DNA of 64,000 nucleotides from Candidatus Enterocloster excrementipullorum (GCA_019119575.1 DWWT01000003.1:1-64000), one strand, 5' to 3'. Numbered from the stretch's first letter, positions 25,726-34,140 are shown. Notes: generated by a model from the letters alone, not told the origin. Numbers and translations are program-made.

Positions 25726-26733
25726 TCATTCGCAGATCTGGCCTCCCACATCCCCGATCATTCCGTAAAACAGTGCATGCTGCCGCTCCACCCTCTGCCG
25801 CACCTGGCGGACAAAATCCTCCGGCCCCAGCACCCGCACCACCGGCCCGAAAGAGAGCACGTCAATTAATAACTCCGGTTCGTCCTCCTTGTCATAGCAG
25901 ATGGAACAAATCCATTTTCCCCTTTCCTCATCGTACTCCGTCCGCTTTTCATAGTTGGCAAAATGGAGCATGCATCGCTCTAAGGAGTTGCGCTCCCCGC
26001 TGATTTCCATCCGCATCTCAGACGTCGTACCGGAAGAGGCCTCCGTCTGGCCCGCTGCGGCCTCCGGACACGCAGGCTGCCGTTCCTGCGACACATGACA
26101 TCCCTTCATCCGCCCCATATTTAAAAGCGTACGCTTTTCCCACCGTCCGTGATTCCTCTCCAGGCAGCAGAGCCGGAACTTATCCTCCCTGGAAGAATAC
26201 TGCATCCGCAGGGGAATCACCTCAAACCGGCGCAGCCGCCCCTTCTTTCCCTCATAGGCCACGAGAAGAACCCGCCCTTCTTCCAGAGCCTGCAGGGCCT
26301 GAAGAAAATTTTCCCGGTACACCGGATCCGCGTAATTGTCCCCGTCTCCATACCGGTCATAATAGTAAAAATCCTCCTGCCGGTAGAGAGACTCTGCGTC
26401 CCCCAGTTCCTTTTGAATTTGCTCCCGTTCTTCATCCGTGAAAAACAGCGCAAACCGCGCATCCGCAGTCAAAGCCTTCAGCCATGACTTCTGCAATCCA
26501 GTGAGCGGCAGTTTGGGAGGAGAATTTTTCAGCCGGCTCCTTCCCTCCCCATCCAGGAGAGGAAGGCTTCCCCCGAAGAGCTTTGGCTCCAGGGCCAGGA
26601 CGCTCTCTTCAAATCCGTATCGCCTGCACAGCTCCTCCACCTGGTGCCTCTTCACCGGCCCGGCAGCAGCCTGCTCCAAAATATGGCGGATCACCCGATA
26701 ATAGCAGCCGTACACCTTGTCAAACAGCTCCAT
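25726..26733 (-). CDS. WYL-domain transcriptional regulator (second of a pair)
   Basis: A 335-residue protein starting at the ATG at 26733 (AGGAGG upstream). The N-terminal third is helical (KVYGCYYRVIRHILEQA). The middle holds a WYL-type beta fold (VLLVAYEGKKGRLRRFEVIPLRMQYSSREDKFRLCCLE). The C-terminal extension (DVLSFGPVVRVLGPEDFVRQVRQRV) is the WCX type. No clear winged-helix DNA-binding domain is present, unlike its upstream partner, so it may act as a co-regulator. It overlaps the upstream WYL gene by 14 bp. The reading frame continues about 94 codons upstream inside that gene; I judged that part not translated. Confidence 0.78.
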   Translation of the reverse strand: MELFDKVYGCYYRVIRHILEQAAAGPVKRHQVEELCRRYGFEESVLALEPKLFGGSLPLLDGEGRSRLKNSPPKLPLTGLQKSWLKALTADARFALFFTDEEREQIQKELGDAESLYRQEDFYYYDRYGDGDNYADPVYRENFLQALQALEEGRVLLVAYEGKKGRLRRFEVIPLRMQYSSREDKFRLCCLERNHGRWEKRTLLNMGRMKGCHVSQERQPACPEAAAGQTEASSGTTSEMRMEISGERNSLERCMLHFANYEKRTEYDEERGKWICSICYDKEDEPELLIDVLSFGPVVRVLGPEDFVRQVRQRVERQHALFYGMIGDVGGQICE

Positions 26734-28084
26734 TCTGCCCCTCCTTTTTGCGGTTTTCCTTTCCGGTCCTGTCCCCGCCAGGATTCCCGTCAGAATTCTC
26801 GCCGGGGTTCCCATCAGAATTCTCGCCGGAGTTCTCTCCCGCATCCCCTGCTGTCCCGTACATCCGATACATGGTCTCCCAGTCCCGCACCACCTTGGCC
26901 ACAGCGATGGCGTTGGATCCCTGGATGTCCAGAATCCGCCCTGTAAAGGATTTGACCCAGGAGAGCATCTCATTGGTGTCAAAAAACAGTCCCCGGTAGA
27001 GAAATTCATTCTCACGAATCCGCTCCACCTCGCCGCCCCGGCCCTCCCGGTAGAGACGGTTCAGCACATACGGTTCCTTCTTTTCATCAATAAACAGCTT
27101 CAAGCAGATTTCCTCCTGGCGGCTGTTTCTGTTCCCAAAGGATACGCCCCAGCACTTGTCCAGATTTCGCTTCAAGTCCTCTTTCGCTCTGTCATATCCT
27201 TCGTAGGGCTCCAGAAGCTCCACGGATACAATGCTGTCCAGCCTGAGATTATTAAAACGGCGAAATTCCGGCGAATACAGGCACAGATACCTGCGTCCGG
27301 TGCGGCTGCTCACAAATATCTTTAGAGGAACCCCTGCCGCCCGGCTTACCTGGCCCGTGCGGCTGCTCTTATTCTCCGCCCGGATGCTTCGCTTCTCCCC
27401 CATGGCCTCCAAAAGCTTCAGGAGAATCCCATCCTCCAGGGTGTGTACCAGAAAGAGGTGCTTAAACTGAAAAAGGCGGTTTTCCTCATCCTCCCGGTCC
27501 AGAATCGTGCTGCCCACCACACCGGCCGGCGCCTCTCCCTGGAAAAAGGACACGGCGGTCAAAAGTCTGGGCCACAGAGGGCTTTCCTCCGCAGGAAGGC
27601 GGGAAGCCAGCCGGTAGATCAGACGCTTTCCCTCCCTCTTCGACGTAAAAATCCCCAGAGCCTCATACTCCTTCAGCTTATTGCGCACGGTCTGGCTCTC
27701 AAAAGCTATCCCATATTCCTCCGAAATGCCGTCGCTCATCTCCCCGGCCGTCAGCCCCTCCGGATGTTCCAGAAGCATATCCGCCAGGAAAAAGTGGAGC
27801 AGGATATCATTGTCCGTGACGCTCTTGGATTTCCACGCCTTGTACAGAGGGTTCTGGGAAATGCGCTTGCTGTCCACATCAATGTACACCTGCTTTCCCT
27901 TGGCCCCGTAGTCCGACTTCACGTATCCGGCCATCCAGCCCTCGATCCGCCGGCGCTCATTGTCATAGGTGCGGCCGCTCTTCCCATCGTAATCCCCCCG
28001 CACCTTGAATCCATAAACATAAAACTGCCGCATATAATCCCGGATGCGATCAAAATTTTTGATAAGCTCCTGAAACTCCGCCAT
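26720..28084 (-). CDS. WYL-domain transcriptional regulator (first of a pair)
   Basis: A 454-residue regulator. A winged-helix segment lies in the N-terminal half (LTAGEMSDGISEEYGIAFESQTVRNKLKEYEALGIF, about 113-148), followed by a WYL domain (PLKIFVSSRTGRRYLCLYSPEFRRFNNLRL) and a C-terminal WCX-like domain. The last 40 residues are a hydrophilic tail with imperfect repeats of the type GENSDGNPG. WYL proteins sense nucleotide or nucleic-acid ligands in several defence and damage responses. It is divergent from rtcB across a 163-bp gap, which suggests, without proof, that the pair controls the rtcB cluster. Confidence 0.82.
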   Translation of the reverse strand: MAEFQELIKNFDRIRDYMRQFYVYGFKVRGDYDGKSGRTYDNERRRIEGWMAGYVKSDYGAKGKQVYIDVDSKRISQNPLYKAWKSKSVTDNDILLHFFLADMLLEHPEGLTAGEMSDGISEEYGIAFESQTVRNKLKEYEALGIFTSKREGKRLIYRLASRLPAEESPLWPRLLTAVSFFQGEAPAGVVGSTILDREDEENRLFQFKHLFLVHTLEDGILLKLLEAMGEKRSIRAENKSSRTGQVSRAAGVPLKIFVSSRTGRRYLCLYSPEFRRFNNLRLDSIVSVELLEPYEGYDRAKEDLKRNLDKCWGVSFGNRNSRQEEICLKLFIDEKKEPYVLNRLYREGRGGEVERIRENEFLYRGLFFDTNEMLSWVKSFTGRILDIQGSNAIAVAKVVRDWETMYRMYGTAGDAGENSGENSDGNPGENSDGNPGGDRTGKENRKKEGQNGAV

Positions 28085-28101
28085 TTTCTCACCTCATCCC
28101 C

Positions 28102-28131
28102 ATTATAAAGGCACCGGAAAAGAGTTCGCAA
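28102..28131 (-). promoter_or_regulatory. Candidate promoter of the WYL pair
   Basis: On the minus strand TTGCGA (28126-28131) and a perfect TATAAT (28102-28107) are 18 bp apart, shortly upstream of the first WYL start. The plus-strand promoter of rtcB is not obvious in the same gap. Confidence 0.5.
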
Positions 28132-28247
28132 CATTTTTTAAATGATTTTCCCTGCAAAATGCCGTATCCTGTAAACAGTTAAGGGAGCACGCAAACGCTC
28201 CGGATGCCGTGATAAATGCACCGGCAAGTGAAAGGAAGTGAATCGAT

Positions 28248-29483
28248 ATGTTCGTACTGTATGATAAAGAAACCATGAAAATCCCCGTAAAGGTGTGGCT
28301 GGAAAATGAAAAAGAGCTGGAGGCCTCCTGCCGGGAGCAGGCTCTTCATCTGGCCAACCTCCCATTTCTTGCGGGCCCGGTCTGCCTTATGCCCGATACG
28401 CACGCAGGCATGGGAATGCCCATCGGAGGAGTGATCGCCTCGGAGGATGTGATCATTCCCAATGCGGTGGGCGTGGACATTGGCTGCGGCATGGCCTACA
28501 CCGAGACCGGCATCCGGGCAGATGATCTCCGGCAGATCATGACAGGAAGCGGAAACCTGGTTCAGGCCATCATCGGAGACATTATGCGCAATGTCCCTGT
28601 GGGCTTTGCCCACCACAAGCAGCCCATGCCCTCCTACGTCCTGGACCGGGCATTGGACGAGATGGACAAATATGAGAAGGACGGCGAACTTCTCGGCCAG
28701 CTGGATGCCGGATACTTTCAGATTGGAACGTTGGGCGGCGGCAATCATTTCATTGAGCTCCAGGAGGACGACGAGGGCTTCCTCTCCGTGATGATTCACT
28801 CCGGAAGCCGTCATTTCGGAAAATCTGTCTGTGATTATTTTCACCAGAAGGCCCGGGCGCTGAACCAGAGATGGTACAGCCAGGTACCGGATTCCTACCG
28901 GCTGGCCTTCCTGCCTGTGGACAGTCCCGAGGGGCAGCAGTATCTGAACTGGATGCAGCTCTCCATGGATTTCGCCGCAGAAAACCGCGAAAAGATGATG
29001 CTGGCTGTAAAAGCCATTCTGGAAAAATGGATTGGAAAATACACGGAGTTTTCTTTGAATTTTTCCAATGATATCAATTGCCATCACAATTACGCAGCCC
29101 TGGAAAACCATAAAGGGAAAGACCTCTGGGTACACCGCAAAGGAGCGGTCGAGGCCAAAAACGGCCAAATGGCCGTAATCCCCGGGGCCATGGGTTCCTA
29201 CAGCTATATGGTCATGGGCCTTGGAAATGAGGACAGCTTCTGCTCCTCCTCCCACGGCGCCGGACGCCGGTATTCCCGGAAGGGAGCCATGGAGGCGTTT
29301 ACCTGTGAAGAAGTCATTCTTGATCTGGAACGCCGGGGCGTTGTCCTTGGAAAGAAGGGAAAGGCGGATGTGGCGGAGGAGAGCCGGTTCGCCTACAAAG
29401 ATATTGAAATAGTCATGGAGAACCAGAAGGATCTGGTAATCCCTGTGAAGCGCCTGAAAACCATCGGCGTTGTGAAAGGATAA
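28248..29483 (+). CDS. rtcB: RtcB family RNA-splicing ligase
   Basis: A 411-residue RtcB. It joins 2',3'-cyclic phosphate (or 3'-phosphate) and 5'-OH RNA ends using GTP and Mn. Metal-binding and catalytic stretches are present: MPDTHAGMGMPIGG, GVDIGCGM (metal Cys 80), GTLGGGNHFIE, MIHSGSRHFG, INCHHNYA and SSSHGAGR with the guanylylated His. It is shorter than E. coli-type RtcB by lacking insertions, like many Firmicute forms. The leader has GAAAGGAAG before the ATG. Downstream comes a structured RNA and then a slipin gene, on the same strand. Confidence 0.95.
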   Translation: MFVLYDKETMKIPVKVWLENEKELEASCREQALHLANLPFLAGPVCLMPDTHAGMGMPIGGVIASEDVIIPNAVGVDIGCGMAYTETGIRADDLRQIMTGSGNLVQAIIGDIMRNVPVGFAHHKQPMPSYVLDRALDEMDKYEKDGELLGQLDAGYFQIGTLGGGNHFIELQEDDEGFLSVMIHSGSRHFGKSVCDYFHQKARALNQRWYSQVPDSYRLAFLPVDSPEGQQYLNWMQLSMDFAAENREKMMLAVKAILEKWIGKYTEFSLNFSNDINCHHNYAALENHKGKDLWVHRKGAVEAKNGQMAVIPGAMGSYSYMVMGLGNEDSFCSSSHGAGRRYSRKGAMEAFTCEEVILDLERRGVVLGKKGKADVAEESRFAYKDIEIVMENQKDLVIPVKRLKTIGVVKG

Positions 29484-29600
29484 CAGATATCCCATATGCA
29501 TGTATCCCTGCATATATTTCAAAATACAGGCAGGCCGCCCCAAGAGTGAAGTTTTCATCCCGGGCTTCCTGGCGCCGCTGTCTCTGACAGAGAGGTGTTC

Positions 29601-29727
29601 CGGCTGTCTGCATCACATGACCTGACGCGGGTTCAACTCCCGCCGCTCCGGTATTCCCGGATGCGTAGCTAAGCTGGTATAGCAGTCATATTATTCGTGA
29701 TTGGTTCACGAGATGAGGCATCTTTTC
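29601..29727 (+). ncRNA. Candidate Y-RNA-like RNA with a circularly permuted tRNA fold
   Basis: Read by eye, this segment gives every arm of a tRNA, but in permuted order. First is the 3' anticodon strand ATGAC (29617-29621) and a 5-nt variable loop ending in C. Next is a T arm, GCGGG/CCCGC around TTCAACT (29627-29643). The acceptor 3' strand CGCTCCGG (29644-29651) turns through loop TATTC into acceptor 5' strand CCGGA-T-GCG (29657-29665, one bulged T). Then come TA and a D arm, GCTA/TAGC around AGCTGGTA (29668-29683), A, and anticodon 5' strand GTCAT (29685-29689). The D loop has the GG pair and the T loop has TTCAA. An extra hairpin (29695-29711) and an outer helix follow: GTCT-g-CATC (29606-29614) pairs with GATG-AGGC (29712-29719). 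This resembles bacterial Y RNAs with a tRNA-like module. Exact ends are unknown. Confidence 0.72.
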
Positions 29728-30057
29728 AATGCCATCGGGAGGGAAAAGGAAATGCCCTTTGCTCCCGCCAAAGCCTATATACTCCAGGGCAGCGGCAGTT
29801 TTGGCCCGGCCTGCGTTCTCCCGGCCGCACCCGGAACCTCCATCACAAAACAACGGAATATTGCGCCCTCCCGCGGCTTTTGCTGCGCGGATGGCAAAAG
29901 ATCCACGGCTTTTTTATGGAGTATCCCGGTGTACCCGAGAGATCCCCCGAAGCCAAAACGGAGCGGGGCATGGACTTTTCTGTTTTGCGGATTCAAGATC
30001 CGCAGCCACACATTCTGTCACTCAAATACAGCCATTCATCCGAAAGGTGGGAATTTT
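29728..30057 (+). other. Untranslated region between the structured RNA and the slipin gene
   Basis: No supported gene. It holds a 7-bp hairpin CTTTTGC/GCAAAAG (29877-29900) with TTTTTT nine nt later (29910-29915), which could end the upstream RNA. It also holds a T-arm-like hairpin GCGGA/TCCGC around TTCAAGA (29987-30003) for which I found no matching acceptor or D arm. A hairpin GGCAT/ATGCC (29718-29732) competes with the outer helix of the RNA. The reading frames open here lack ribosome sites. Confidence 0.5.
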
Positions 30058-31173
30058 ATGTTTAAAAAATACACGATCAAAGAGCAGGAATGCGGATATC
30101 TGATGAAAAACGGAAAATTTGTAAAGCTTATCACCGCAGGCAGATATACATACGCAAAATTTCTGGGTTATGAGGTGCTGAAAGTTCCTATGAGCGGTGA
30201 AGTAAATACATGCGGAATTCCCGAGGACGTGCTGATGAAGGATGCCGACTTTGCATCCCGGGTAGTAAAAGCCGTCCTTCCCGATACCTCTATTGCGATC
30301 CGCTTTGTAAACAATGCTTTCAAAGAGGTACTCACCAAGCCCGAGACTTTGTTCTGGAATGTGTTTGAAAAAAATGAATTTCAGATCATCGACATTACCG
30401 CCTCCTCTATGGAGGAAACCCTTCCACGGATGTACCGGGAGCTGATGCCCGCAAAATTTTACAAAAAAATTGTCATCAAAGACGGCGAGATCGGCCTTCT
30501 CTATTTTGACAACCGAATGGAACGCCGTCTTTCCTCCGGCACATACTTTTTCTGGAATTATGGGAAAGAGGTGAGCTGCAAAATCTTCGACATGAAGCTC
30601 AAGCAGCTGGAAATCTCCGGACAGGAAATTCTCACAGCCGACAAAGTAAACGTGCGGCTGAATGTTGTCTGCACCTACCGGATTACGAACCCGGAGAGGC
30701 TGGTAGAATTGGTGGAGGGCGTTGCTTCCCAGCTATACACCTGTGTCCAGCTGATTCTACGGGAATATGTTGGAAAATACCGGCTGGATGAGCTTCTGTC
30801 CCAGAAGGAAGCCGTGGCCGCCATGGTCCGGGAGAAATTAAAAGAGAAGGAGGCTTTCTACTGTGTGAAATTTGAAAGTACCGGCATCAAGGATATCATC
30901 CTGCCCGGTGAAATCCGTGATATTATGAACACGGTTCTTGTAGCCGAAAAAAAGGCCCAGGCCAATGTCATCATGCGGCGTGAGGAGGTGGCTTCCACCA
31001 GAAGCCTGCTAAACACTGCCAGACTCATGGAGGAGAACGCAACCCTGTTCAAGCTCAAGGAGCTGGAATACCTGGAGAAAATCTGCGACAAGGTGGGCAC
31101 GATTTCCTTAAACGGAGGAAAAGGCGTGCTGGAACAGCTGGCGGAACTTACAGGGATGGAAATCTCTAAATAA
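30058..31173 (+). CDS. Slipin/SPFH (band 7) domain protein
   Basis: A 371-residue SPFH-domain protein starting at the ATG at 30058, which has AAAGGTGG 8 nt upstream. The long in-frame extension upstream is not coding. The SPFH core runs from about 150 to 290 (TYFFWNYGKEVSCKIFDMKLKQLEISGQEILTADKV region, VNVRLNVVCTYRI, REYVGKYRLDELL) and is followed by a coiled coil typical of stomatin-like oligomers. No N-terminal membrane hairpin is obvious. Slipins are recurrently encoded beside rtcB in bacterial RNA-repair loci, to my knowledge, with unknown role. Here it follows rtcB and the tRNA-like RNA. Confidence 0.88.
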   Translation: MFKKYTIKEQECGYLMKNGKFVKLITAGRYTYAKFLGYEVLKVPMSGEVNTCGIPEDVLMKDADFASRVVKAVLPDTSIAIRFVNNAFKEVLTKPETLFWNVFEKNEFQIIDITASSMEETLPRMYRELMPAKFYKKIVIKDGEIGLLYFDNRMERRLSSGTYFFWNYGKEVSCKIFDMKLKQLEISGQEILTADKVNVRLNVVCTYRITNPERLVELVEGVASQLYTCVQLILREYVGKYRLDELLSQKEAVAAMVREKLKEKEAFYCVKFESTGIKDIILPGEIRDIMNTVLVAEKKAQANVIMRREEVASTRSLLNTARLMEENATLFKLKELEYLEKICDKVGTISLNGGKGVLEQLAELTGMEISK

Positions 31174-31231
31174 CCGTCCTCTGAACTGCTGTGTATGCCG
31201 CAGGAGGCATGCTCTGGAGCATGCCCCCACC

Positions 31232-31262
31232 TTGACAATACCCCTGGCCTCTGGTGTATAAT
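31232..31262 (+). promoter_or_regulatory. Candidate promoter of the YitT-type gene
   Basis: TTGACA (31232-31237) and TATAAT (31257-31262) are 19 bp apart, a long spacer. A 9-bp hairpin GGCATGCTC/GAGCATGCC lies just upstream (about 31207-31226) and may end the slipin transcript. Confidence 0.5.
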
Positions 31263-31356
31263 AATTATAAGCGGTTCAGTCCGGGCAGAAAGCAGATTTT
31301 CTGTAGTTTTGCACCTTCTGGGCCGTAAAAATTTCATATAGAAAGGACGTTTTATT

Positions 31357-32034
31357 ATGTTGCAGCTGAAGAAGCTGTCATGCTCACTGACCCGGGAGAT
31401 AAAGGAGGTTTGCCAGGCAAAACTTCTTGGTTCCATTCTTCTGGGAACGGCCATCACTACCTTCGGTCTCTACAATGTACATCAGCAGGCCGACATCACC
31501 GAAGGAGGGATTTTAGGGCTCATCTTGCTTTTGAACCATTGGCTGGGCATGTCATCTTCCATACTGTCACCACTGTTGGATGGTTTATGCTATTTCCTGG
31601 GGTTCCGGTATCTGGGAAAGAAGTTCCTTAAAACCTCCATCATCGCCACTATCTGTATGTCCGGATTTTTCCGGCTTTGGGAGCAGTTTCCCCCTGTTCT
31701 GCCGAGCCTTGCGGAATACCCGCTGCTTGCGGCAGTCGCCGGAGGATGCTTCATCGGAATCGGGTGCGGACTGGTGGTTCGCCAAGGCGCCTCCAGCGCC
31801 GGAGACGATGCCCTCGCCATGGTTGTCTCCAAGATTACCGGCTGGCGAATTTCAAGATCTTACCTTTTTACGGATGTCACGGTTCTGGCCTTATCGCTCA
31901 GCTATATACCGGCAGCCAATATCGTGTACTCTCTCATCACCGTAACCATCTCCTCCTTTTTAATTGGTTATATCCAAAATGCGGGAGCAAGCAGGACGGT
32001 TTCAAAGGAGGATATTCCATATAAACAAATATAA
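31357..32034 (+). CDS. YitT/YczE-type multi-pass membrane protein
   Basis: A 225-residue integral membrane protein with about five hydrophobic segments. The stretch AKLLGSILLGTAITTFGLYN, the Gly-rich turn DITEGGILGLILLLNHW and the GASSAGDDALAMVVSKITGW region are typical of the YitT family. Function of the family is unknown; some members are linked to substrate or ion export. It lies 183 bp after the slipin gene with its own candidate promoter and is closed by a strong terminator. Confidence 0.8.
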   Translation: MLQLKKLSCSLTREIKEVCQAKLLGSILLGTAITTFGLYNVHQQADITEGGILGLILLLNHWLGMSSSILSPLLDGLCYFLGFRYLGKKFLKTSIIATICMSGFFRLWEQFPPVLPSLAEYPLLAAVAGGCFIGIGCGLVVRQGASSAGDDALAMVVSKITGWRISRSYLFTDVTVLALSLSYIPAANIVYSLITVTISSFLIGYIQNAGASRTVSKEDIPYKQI

Positions 32035-32104
32035 GCACGATCGTTCGGATGGCCGCCATCTGAGCGGTTGCATTTAGGCGCCTCTCGGCGCATGCAAATG
32101 CAGT

Positions 32105-32130
32105 AAGGCAGGCTTCGGCCTGCCTTTTTT
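32105..32130 (+). terminator. Intrinsic terminator after the YitT-type gene
   Basis: AAGGCAGGC and GCCTGCCTT form a 9-bp stem around a TTCG tetraloop and run straight into TTTTTT. A further imperfect hairpin (about 32067-32099, GCGCC/GGCGC with outer TTGCAT/ATGCAA) precedes it. Confidence 0.92.
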
Positions 32131-32153
32131 ATTTTGAAAACAAAGGACGGAGA

Positions 32154-32924
32154 TTAAAAACCAATCGCACAGCCGCCATCCACCGTGATGGCGGTTCCGT
32201 TTACAAATCCAGCGGCATTGGAGCTTAAATACACCGCTGCCCAGCCGATATCCTCCGGCTTTCCGTAACGATTCATGGGCGTATGGCCCAGGATCTTATT
32301 CTGGCGCGGAATATCGCTGTCCACCGCCTGATGGAACATGGGCGTATCAATAAAACCGGGAATAATCGCATTTACCCGGATTCCGTCCGCAGATACATCT
32401 CCCGCCAGGCAGCGCGTCAGCCCCATCATTGCGGATTTCGCGGAACCGTAAACACATACCTTTGTCATGCCAAGCAGGGCGGACATAGAGGAAATAAAAA
32501 TAATGCTTCCCCGTTTCTTCTCCTTCATATAGGGGATTGCCGCCTGGGACAATGCAAAAGAGCCATACAGGTGGACATCCATAACATCCCGGAAGTCCTG
32601 GATGGTAATATCCTCCACTGCCTTTTTGCAGTGACGTCCCGCATTGTTGACCAAAATATCAATGCTGCCATGCTCTTTCACTATTGTTTCTATCAGTTTT
32701 CCCGCATGCTCCGTATCCGTCACATCAAATACATGAAAGCTGACCCCTTCTCCCAGTTCCTGGCACGCCTTTTTTAAAACGTCCTCTCTCCTTCCGGTAA
32801 TAACGACCCTGGCACCGGCACAGGCCAGGCATTTGGCTGTGGCAAAGCCAAGCCCGCTGCCGCCTCCTGTCACCAGAGCCACCTGCCCGGAGAGATCAAA
32901 TGCCTGTCTGAAAAATTCGTTCAT
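32154..32924 (-). CDS. Short-chain dehydrogenase/reductase, probably sugar-acid specific
   Basis: A 256-residue classical SDR. It has the cofactor motif TGGGSGLGFATA near 18-29, NNAGRH, the catalytic Ser (SSMSALLG), YGSAKSAMMG with Tyr/Lys, and a C-terminal VDGGCAIGF. It lies 16 bp downstream of uxuA, so it probably reduces a keto-uronate such as fructuronate or a ketogluconate before dehydration; this is inferred from the neighbour. AGGAGG precedes the ATG. Confidence 0.87.
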   Translation of the reverse strand: MNEFFRQAFDLSGQVALVTGGGSGLGFATAKCLACAGARVVITGRREDVLKKACQELGEGVSFHVFDVTDTEHAGKLIETIVKEHGSIDILVNNAGRHCKKAVEDITIQDFRDVMDVHLYGSFALSQAAIPYMKEKKRGSIIFISSMSALLGMTKVCVYGSAKSAMMGLTRCLAGDVSADGIRVNAIIPGFIDTPMFHQAVDSDIPRQNKILGHTPMNRYGKPEDIGWAAVYLSSNAAGFVNGTAITVDGGCAIGF

Positions 32925-32940
32925 ACGTATCCTCCTTCTG

Positions 32941-34023
32941 TTAAAAAATTCCTTTTTCCATCATCTGAAACGCTGCCCTCATATATCCCAGGGCAAAGGC
33001 CATCCCTGCATGCCAGGGCGCCCCGCAGGTTACAAGCGGTGTGTGATCCGGAATCAGGACGCCTTGAAATCCTCCGTCCCGGAGCTGTTTTAATACCCGG
33101 AACATGTCAATATCGCCTTCATCCACAAACACCTCATCATAGCAGGGAACCTTGCCCTTTACATTTCTGAAATGCACATAGCTGATCTTATCCTGCGCAA
33201 TATACTGATCCAGATAGTCGTAAATCGGCCGGTCGGACTGCATTTCCTGCAGACTTCCCAGGCAGAGTTCCAGTTTGTTCGCAGAGCTTGGAACCAGGTC
33301 AATCAGCTTCTGGTACAGCTCCGGGCGGTACACAACCCGGGGCGTACCGCGCAGGGACGGCATGGGCGGATCATCCGGGTGCAGCGCCAGTTCCACACCG
33401 CCTTCCTCCGCAGCGGGAAGCACGCGCTCCAGAAAATATTTTAAGCGATCCCATATTTCCTCATAGGTCACAGAAGGCATGTACCCGCCGTCCCACGGCG
33501 CATACGTCATATTCCATACCTGCCCGTTGGGAATGGGCGCATCCACATCCACCAAAGACGCGTCAAAGCAGGTGCTGACTGCTCCGCCCCGGGCGGCATG
33601 CTTCTTCTGATGCCCCCAGACGCCGGCCAGACTGAAGTTATATCCAAAGGCAGGAATGCCTGCCTTTCCCACATTGTCAATAACCTTCTTTAAATACTCG
33701 ATCTGCTCATCCCTCTTTGGCCCTGCAAGAAGCACATCATACCAGTCGGCAGGGCTGAAGTTTTCAATACCATAAATTTCCAGCCCGTACTCTGCCGCCT
33801 CCCTCTTCAATGCCAGAAGATTGTCCAGCTCCCAGATCGGATCCTTGGCGTAAGAATTTCCGTAATTTGTTTTGCTGTCCGTAGCGGTAACCACATTGGA
33901 ATCGCTGTCATAATAGGTCGCCAGATGAACAATCAGATGCGTGCATCCGCACTGCTTTGCAAATTGAAAATATTCCGGCTTCAGCATATGGCGGTAAAGA
34001 CCAATCCCCAGTTTCATCTCCAT
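32941..34023 (-). CDS. uxuA: Mannonate dehydratase-like protein
   Basis: A 360-residue TIM-barrel enzyme of the UxuA/xylose isomerase-like superfamily. It has KLGIGLYRHML at the start, the metal-site stretches ELALHPDDPPMPSL and YVHFRNVKG, and IPDHTPLV near the C terminus. UxuA dehydrates D-mannonate to 2-keto-3-deoxygluconate in hexuronate breakdown. AAAGGAG lies 9 nt before the first ATG. It is divergent from an AraC-type regulator, which fits substrate-controlled expression. Genes for the kinase and aldolase steps are not in the window. Confidence 0.88.
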   Translation of the reverse strand: MEMKLGIGLYRHMLKPEYFQFAKQCGCTHLIVHLATYYDSDSNVVTATDSKTNYGNSYAKDPIWELDNLLALKREAAEYGLEIYGIENFSPADWYDVLLAGPKRDEQIEYLKKVIDNVGKAGIPAFGYNFSLAGVWGHQKKHAARGGAVSTCFDASLVDVDAPIPNGQVWNMTYAPWDGGYMPSVTYEEIWDRLKYFLERVLPAAEEGGVELALHPDDPPMPSLRGTPRVVYRPELYQKLIDLVPSSANKLELCLGSLQEMQSDRPIYDYLDQYIAQDKISYVHFRNVKGKVPCYDEVFVDEGDIDMFRVLKQLRDGGFQGVLIPDHTPLVTCGAPWHAGMAFALGYMRAAFQMMEKGIF

Positions 34024-34140
34024 AGACCATTCTCCTTTCTGCTCCTGTTCTTTGCTGTTGCAGCCGTTTGGACGGCGGTTATTCTAAAATTAACTATACA
34101 GAAAAATCTTTTTGCCTGCTTCTTGCTTTTCACATAAAAT

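Noticed and set aside
28179-29558. 459-codon open frame antisense to rtcB
   Set aside because: It mirrors the conserved rtcB frame, has no ribosome site and no recognisable domain.
29601-29689. Ordinary (non-permuted) tRNA gene
   Set aside because: The 3' half precedes the 5' half; there is no acceptor pairing in the normal order and no anticodon loop. A half of a two-piece tmRNA was also considered, but no tag-peptide frame is present.
29701-30057. In-frame extension upstream of the slipin gene and two other open frames in the same gap
   Set aside because: Low-complexity Pro/Ala/Arg translation, no ribosome site, and the region holds RNA structure. The slipin start at 30058 has a good site.
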